A DNA stretch of 64,000 nt, taken from NCBI RefSeq assembly GCF_947498515.1, contig NZ_CANMKO010000002.1, positions 434,001 through 498,000 of the forward strand, given 5' to 3'. Source of the stretch: an uncultured Pelagimonas sp. (GTDB taxonomy: Bacteria > Pseudomonadota > Alphaproteobacteria > Rhodobacterales > Rhodobacteraceae). Shown here piece by piece: positions 60,183 to 64,000 of this stretch. Made by a program: the position numbers and the translations under genes. Positions within the stretch are counted from its first letter, which is position 1. Each line of letters opens with the position of its first letter. Under the pieces are notes generated by a model. The model made no database searches and was not told the origin of the DNA. It saw only the letters and a list, made by a program, of their open reading frames with translations.

Positions 60183-62380
60183 CGCGTGCGACCTGCCCGG
60201 TTCAACATCCGTGACATGTCACTGGCGATTTGTGGCTGACTGCGCTGGAAGCCCTGCACATCCGGCGTCTGGATGTTCATCACCACATTCATACCGCCGC
60301 CACTGCCCATGTTGGCAAATGCCTTTTCCTGCGCAGGCGTGGTGATGCGCACCCGCTCGTTGGGCGAGGCGCGAAACGCCACCAGCTGGCTATCCATCCC
60401 GCCAACCCCGCCGACATCAAACGCGCCGCCGGTTTTGAAGCCTGGTAAACCTCCAAAGAGTGAGCCAACCAAGTTTTGGGCCATTCCGGAAAAGACCGAC
60501 CCGGCTTGCGACATGCCGCTGCTGGCGATTGAAGAAAACACATTTGAGAGCACCTCACCCAGCGACTTGCCCTCAAAGATCAGCCCTTTGATCGCATCGC
60601 CCAAGGCCGAGAACACATCACCCGCCGTATCGCCAATCCCCTCGATGGCCTGATCAACCTCGCCAAAGGCCCCGGCCATATCGGTGTCACGCAAAATGCC
60701 TACCAACCCATCTGCCGAGGATTTGATCGATGCCTGACCGCCCTGCAGGCCTTGGACCAGGCCGTCGACAATAAACCCACCGATTTCGGCAAAGACCCGG
60801 CTTGGCGAATGAATGCCCAGCGGTTTGCGAATCCATTCCGGCAGCTCCATTGCCAAGCTATGGATGTAGTCTTTGATACCCGCCCAGCCGTCTTTGATGC
60901 CCTGCTTGATCCCATCAATAATCGCCGCGCCTATTTTGAGCGCTGCCGCAACAACATTCTGGATTTCCGCTTCTATCGCCGCCGCGATATCCAGCGCCAT
61001 TTGCTTGATCGCCGCCACCGCCTGCGTGGCGGCACCACTGACGCTGGTGGTGATCGAGGTCAGAAGCTTCTTGCCAAATTCTAGGGTTGCGCGAACCGCA
61101 TCACCAAACAGCACATCCAGCACCGCCACCACGGTCTTGATGGCGTTCTGCAACATCGCCGCGATCTTGGTGGCAAAGCCGCTAAAGTCTCCACTGATCA
61201 AAGCTTCGATGGCACCAAACAACAGCGTGACCTGCGTGATCACCCCGTCTGCAAACACCTTCACAGCCTCAAACCCACGCGTGAATACCGCCTGCAAGAC
61301 CCCAATCGCCGCCTCGATCCCGTCCGTGATCGTCGGGAACTTCTGTTTGAGCTCATCCCAATGGGTATAGATCGCAATGGCCGCCGCAGCGGCCCCGGCC
61401 GCCAGCAACCCGAGTGGTGAGACAACCGCCAGAATAACCCCGGCCAGCGGAGCCATAGCCGTCGCCAAGAGACCAGCTCCGGCAATCAGCGGCCCCAACA
61501 CCGCCGCCAGACCAACACCCGCCGCGATGAAGCCTTGGGTTTCAGGCGACAGATTAGCAAAGCCCGTCGCAAGGCTCGAGATAAACCCGACAAGCTTTTT
61601 CAACAGCGGCACCGCCACACGGGCCAGATCAGCAAAGACCGGCACAAGTTCCACCAGCGCGCTTTGCAGCTGGGTTTTTAGCACTTCAGAGACAATGCCA
61701 AAGTCACGCCCTGCCGCGCGCGCCGCCTCAATCGTTTTGCCATTCAAGGTCAGCCCTAGTTCTTCGGCCCGTTTGGAGACCTCTTTGATCGCAGCCGCAT
61801 TGTCTTTGAACAGCGGCAACAACATCGTGGAATCCGAAGCCAAGGCCTCCATGTAAAAGGTCATCTCGGCTTGCGACAGATTGGCATCCTGCAGCGCTTG
61901 CACATATTTGCCCATCGCCTCTTCGGAGCTCAGGCCTTTGAACGCATCCGCCGTCAACCCAACCTTGGGCGCAACATTGTCAAAGAAGTCCTTCAGCGGC
62001 CCAGCACCTGTCTGGAAATAGTCGCCAAACTTGTCATTCACATCCTTGAGGATGTCCGACAGCTTGTCTTGGCCGATGCCAAAATCCTTGGCGGCGATCG
62101 ACAGAACCTTGAACCGTTTGGCGCTGATACCAGCGACATTGGCCAGGTCTTGCAGCTCAGACATGGAGCGGGTTGAGGCAACTGACAGGCCCGCAAGACC
62201 AACCAGCGGCGCGGTGATGCCAAGCGACATGCGCCGACCAATGCTTTGCATTTTGTTGCCCGTCGCTTCCATGGATTTGCGAAACGAGGTGACGCGTTTT
62301 TGCGCCTTGCCGATCCCATCGGTGAAGGCGGCGCTATCCATGCCAAGCACGGCCCGCAGCGCCCCAATGACTGAGTTCAT
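60179..62380 (-). CDS. Phage tail tape measure protein
   Basis: A 733-residue protein, far longer than the ~220-residue GTA g11. The N-terminus ('LGMDSAAFTDGIGKAQKRVT', 'QSIGRRMSLGITAPLVGLAG') and helical repeats are the typical tape measure entry. Hydrophobic segments around 285-340 are probable membrane-active helices. The last ~150 residues ('GDTAGDVFSALGDAIKGLIF', 'GSLFGGLPGFKTGGAFDVGG', 'PNERVRITTPAQEKAFANMG') look like the GTA g11 C-terminus. It sets tail length and is ejected with DNA. Confidence 0.92.
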   Translation of the reverse strand: MNSVIGALRAVLGMDSAAFTDGIGKAQKRVTSFRKSMEATGNKMQSIGRRMSLGITAPLVGLAGLSVASTRSMSELQDLANVAGISAKRFKVLSIAAKDFGIGQDKLSDILKDVNDKFGDYFQTGAGPLKDFFDNVAPKVGLTADAFKGLSSEEAMGKYVQALQDANLSQAEMTFYMEALASDSTMLLPLFKDNAAAIKEVSKRAEELGLTLNGKTIEAARAAGRDFGIVSEVLKTQLQSALVELVPVFADLARVAVPLLKKLVGFISSLATGFANLSPETQGFIAAGVGLAAVLGPLIAGAGLLATAMAPLAGVILAVVSPLGLLAAGAAAAAIAIYTHWDELKQKFPTITDGIEAAIGVLQAVFTRGFEAVKVFADGVITQVTLLFGAIEALISGDFSGFATKIAAMLQNAIKTVVAVLDVLFGDAVRATLEFGKKLLTSITTSVSGAATQAVAAIKQMALDIAAAIEAEIQNVVAAALKIGAAIIDGIKQGIKDGWAGIKDYIHSLAMELPEWIRKPLGIHSPSRVFAEIGGFIVDGLVQGLQGGQASIKSSADGLVGILRDTDMAGAFGEVDQAIEGIGDTAGDVFSALGDAIKGLIFEGKSLGEVLSNVFSSIASSGMSQAGSVFSGMAQNLVGSLFGGLPGFKTGGAFDVGGVGGMDSQLVAFRASPNERVRITTPAQEKAFANMGSGGGMNVVMNIQTPDVQGFQRSQPQIASDMSRMLNRAGRTR

Positions 62381-62736
62381 TTTTTCCGCACCTCTCCACC
62401 CATGGCCGCAGTCATCATGCGCGCCACAGTTTTCATATCCTGCCAGTTTTGTTGTTGTGGCTTGCGCCGACGCCCCAGAAACTTGTTCAAATCCGGGAAG
62501 TCTTTGGGCTTGTGAAACCCAACCCGAACAAGGGCACCGATCTGCCAGGCGGCGACATCCAGAAACATCTGTTCGCGCTCAATCCGCTTGGCAGCGCCGG
62601 TCATGATGCGCTCGATCGAGCGCAGTGTCATATGCCAGAAGCGATCCGGATCCTGCCCGGCTTCGATCCAGCTTTCCCAAAGGGACGCCCAGTCTAGGAC
62701 GTCCCTTCGGCGTTTCCCGAGCCACCATCGCCGCCA
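62377..62736 (-). CDS. Tail assembly chaperone, downstream (T) frame reached by -1 frameshift
   Basis: An internal ATG at 62631 gives an 84-residue GTA g10.1-like product ('MTLRSIERIMTGAAKRIERE'). The frame is open upstream to 62736 without a start and encodes 'RDVLDWASLWESWIEAGQDP' and 'DRFWHMTLRSIERIM', which is conserved-looking protein. It can be joined to the upstream chaperone through a GGGAAAC heptamer at 62712-62718 in the correct phase. As in other long-tailed phages the T-frame is probably made mainly as the G-T fusion. Confidence 0.75.
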   Translation of the reverse strand, partial: WRRWWLGKRRRDVLDWASLWESWIEAGQDPDRFWHMTLRSIERIMTGAAKRIEREQMFLDVAAWQIGALVRVGFHKPKDFPDLNKFLGRRRKPQQQNWQDMKTVARMMTAAMGGEVRKK

Positions 62737-63059
62737 CTATCCTTGCCCTGCGGCATGCTGGCTTTGACTGCTTCGCCAAGCTTTTGAAACACCACCTCAA
62801 GACCACCGGCGTCTTTGATCACCCTGCCCGCGTCTTTCAGGGTGATGCCATCATGATGCTCGATCAGCCCGGCCCACATCAGCAGGCGTACATCGCGGAA
62901 GTTGAGCTTTTCCTCTGCCTCTTCGAGACGTTTGAGGAACTCCATAGTGCCACAACCAACGACATCTTCGAGCTCGCACCAGCCATTAGGTGTGAACTCG
63001 ATTTTGTAGGTCTTGTCACCAGCTGGCAGATCAAACTGCCCCATTACTTTGTTGCCCAT
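62694..63059 (-). CDS. Tail assembly chaperone, upstream (G) frame (g10-like)
   Basis: A 121-residue protein; ATG 63059 after GAGGACCCT. 'MGNKVMGQFDLPAGDKTYKI', 'NGWCELEDVVGCGTMEFLKR' and 'MWAGLIEHHDGITLKDAGRV' match the GTA g10/DUF family upstream of the tape measure. The C-terminus is Gly/Ser/Asp-rich ('GGDGGSGNAEGTS'). Chaperones of this type coat the tape measure while the tube polymerises. A frameshift in its last codons would extend it into the T-frame. Confidence 0.85.
   Translation of the reverse strand: MGNKVMGQFDLPAGDKTYKIEFTPNGWCELEDVVGCGTMEFLKRLEEAEEKLNFRDVRLLMWAGLIEHHDGITLKDAGRVIKDAGGLEVVFQKLGEAVKASMPQGKDSGGDGGSGNAEGTS
62712..62718 (-). promoter_or_regulatory. Slippery heptamer for -1 ribosomal frameshift
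   Basis: On the minus strand the G-frame reads tcG GGA AAC gcc, an exact X XXY YYZ heptamer (GGGAAAC) 16 bases before the stop TAG at 62694. Slipping back one base yields GGG AAA CGC CGA AGG, the open T-frame. Confidence 0.8.
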
Positions 63060-63071
63060 AGGGTCCTCGCT

Positions 63072-63491
63072 TTAATCAACAAATGCAGGCTTGCCGGTCA
63101 GCTTGCCTGTGAAGGTTGCGGTCATTTTGTCATCCATCGGCACCCCCGGCTCAAACCCGGTGGCCAAGGCCGAGAACGTCCATTCGGTGCCATCTGGAAA
63201 GGTGATGCGATAGGTGATCGGCCCGTCTTCAATGATGTCGGCCATCATTTGAGCCGCAGTCGGCCCATCCGGATCAAAGTGGATCTCGACCGAGAACTCA
63301 CCTGCATCGAGCAGCCCCTTGATGAACTCGCGCCACTTTTCTGGCGACTGGAAATGCGTCGCGTCTTTGGTTTCCCGCGAAATCCCCGGCGCGCTGAGAT
63401 TGATCACCTCGCCCAGCTCTGCAAACACTTCGGGGTCTGCTCCGTTGCCGCGCTCGAACTTGGTGTCGAACCCGATTTGTGCGTCACTCAT
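63072..63491 (-). CDS. Major tail (tube) protein, TP901-1/GTA g9-like
   Basis: A 139-residue protein. 'DTKFERGNGADPEVFAELGE', 'HFQSPEKWREFIKGLLDAGE' and 'DPDGPTAAQMMADIIEDGPI' followed by 'YRITFPDGTEWTF' match the GTA g9/TP901-1 tube family. Closing 'TATFTGKLTGKPAFVD' is the usual last strand. It polymerises to the tail tube. It is separated from the chaperone gene by 12 bp and from DUF3168 by two bases. Confidence 0.9.
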   Translation of the reverse strand: MSDAQIGFDTKFERGNGADPEVFAELGEVINLSAPGISRETKDATHFQSPEKWREFIKGLLDAGEFSVEIHFDPDGPTAAQMMADIIEDGPITYRITFPDGTEWTFSALATGFEPGVPMDDKMTATFTGKLTGKPAFVD

Positions 63492-63493
63492 GA

Positions 63494-63898
63494 TTAGCTC
63501 TCCAATGCCCAGCTGACATCAAAATCCACAGATCGACGGAAGAGCTGGCGCTCCCGCCCTGCGGTCTCGCCCGACAGATCACGCGCCTGCCGGACAAATA
63601 TTCCTTGAAACACCACCCCGGCCACCGTGCCCCGATATCCCGAGAGCACGTCGCTCAGCGCACGCGTCACCGCGACGCCATCCGCGTAGGTTTTGGCCCA
63701 GACATCCGCCTGGACCGAGGTGCGCGTCAGGCCCGATCGACCGCGGAAATGATATCCTTCAGACGACCAGACCTCCTGCAGGTTCACATAGGGCCGAGCC
63801 TTGACCTGTTTGGGCAGACGCATCCAATGCACCCGCGTTCCAACCAGATGGGTCAGCGGGGGGTGAGCTAGTAGCAGCGCCGTCAAAGCCTCCTGCAT
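63494..63898 (-). CDS. DUF3168 tail completion protein (g8-like)
   Basis: ATG 63898 overlaps the preceding stop in a TGATG motif; the GTG one codon earlier is not needed. The product is 134 residues. 'MQEALTALLLAHPPLTHLVG', 'RPYVNLQEVWSSEGYHFRGR' and 'TRTSVQADVWAKTYADGVAV' are DUF3168/gp17-like. It joins the tail terminator to the head adaptor. Confidence 0.88.
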   Translation of the reverse strand: MQEALTALLLAHPPLTHLVGTRVHWMRLPKQVKARPYVNLQEVWSSEGYHFRGRSGLTRTSVQADVWAKTYADGVAVTRALSDVLSGYRGTVAGVVFQGIFVRQARDLSGETAGRERQLFRRSVDFDVSWALES

Positions 63899-64000
63899 CA
63901 CTTGGCCTTTTTCTTTGCGAGGCGGCGCTTTTGGCGCGCGATGGTCTTTTGAATGTCAGCCATGAACTCAGCACCAATGATGCGCAGCGCCTCATACTTT
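63898..64000 (-). CDS. HK97 gp10-like tail protein, C-terminal fragment (partial)
   Basis: The last 33 codons are visible ('KYEALRIIGAEFMADIQKTI', then a lysine-rich end) with the stop at 63898. The position before DUF3168 and the basic helix suggest the HK97-gp10 family. The rest of the gene lies beyond the right edge. Confidence 0.55.
   Translation of the reverse strand, partial: KYEALRIIGAEFMADIQKTIARQKRRLAKKKAK

Larger units (their letters stand above)
50454..64000 (-). mobile_element. Prophage late region (tail, lysis, regulators), partial
   Basis: All genes from 63898 down to 50454 lie on the minus strand with ATGA/TGATG-type overlaps. Order: (HK97 gp10-like), DUF3168, tail tube, two tail chaperones with a frameshift site, tape measure, DUF2460, DUF2163, NlpC/P60, GTA TIM-barrel protein, holin, endolysin, spanins, two small proteins, and two regulators. 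The tail segment follows the gene order of the Rhodobacter GTA, but the lysis cassette and large tape measure mark a true prophage. The left limit is inferred from the gap at 50327-50453; no attachment site or integrase is visible. Confidence 0.85.

Noticed and set aside
50454-64000. Interpretation as a resident gene transfer agent
   Set aside because: Gene order in the tail is the same, but the long tape measure, adjacent lysis cassette and phage-type regulators favour a prophage; head genes are outside the window, so this is a judgement and not proof.
1-64000. tRNA genes, attachment sites and a type I exporter
   Set aside because: I looked for TPsiC-arm-like sequences, integrase genes next to direct repeats, and ABC/MFP exporter genes; none could be supported.

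Overview
The window looks like a marine alphaproteobacterium of the Rhodobacteraceae (roseobacter group). The evidence is the roseobacter-style housekeeping genes (gatB, bolA, msrB, sdaA with an XRE-cupin regulator), the large RTX proteins, a phage tail module of the kind seen in the Rhodobacter gene transfer agent (GTA), and decayed intergenic repeats. The species cannot be named from the sequence. No tRNA, rRNA or CRISPR array was seen.

Layout. 1-9300: three RTX-type Ca-binding proteins on the minus strand (the first runs off the left edge; the second joins BspA-like repeats to RTX repeats), interrupted by a decayed IS3 element. 9300-15350: an accessory, decayed zone with a NACHT NTPase, two orphan small genes, dispersed repeats and wrecks of IS5- and IS1182-type transposases. 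15350-29260: ordinary chromosome, including an acyltransferase, a lytic transglycosylase, gatB, a YqaA-type membrane protein, a MarR unit with two matching operators, a DUF3179 protein, bolA, a DnaJ-domain protein, msrB, a GST and sdaA. 29370-36420: a TetR gene divergent from a flavin dehydrogenase, a BASS transporter and an SDR, followed by an M20 peptidase, a hotdog thioesterase and a second SDR. This could be a steroid-like or lipid catabolic unit. 36620-38560: HTH regulators and a GNAT-like protein. 39650-42840: another large RTX protein.

43500-50300 is a defence-like block. It holds a BglII-type restriction enzyme with a cytosine-5 methyltransferase, then a tightly overlapping four-gene operon: HTH-ASCH regulator, PIN-GNAT-PUA-like protein, AdkA-like P-loop kinase and a single-span membrane protein. 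A perfect inverted repeat lies just upstream of the operon. This operon is the best candidate here for an undescribed system.

50450-64000 is the late region of a prophage on the minus strand, entering from the right edge. It carries tail genes in the same order as the GTA (g8 to g15 equivalents), a canonical -1 frameshift heptamer in the tail-chaperone pair, a long tape measure, the GTA-type TIM-barrel host-specificity protein, a lysis cassette (holin, endolysin, overlapping spanins) and two regulators. One of these regulators has an OmpR-type winged helix and a receiver that lacks its phospho-acceptor aspartate.
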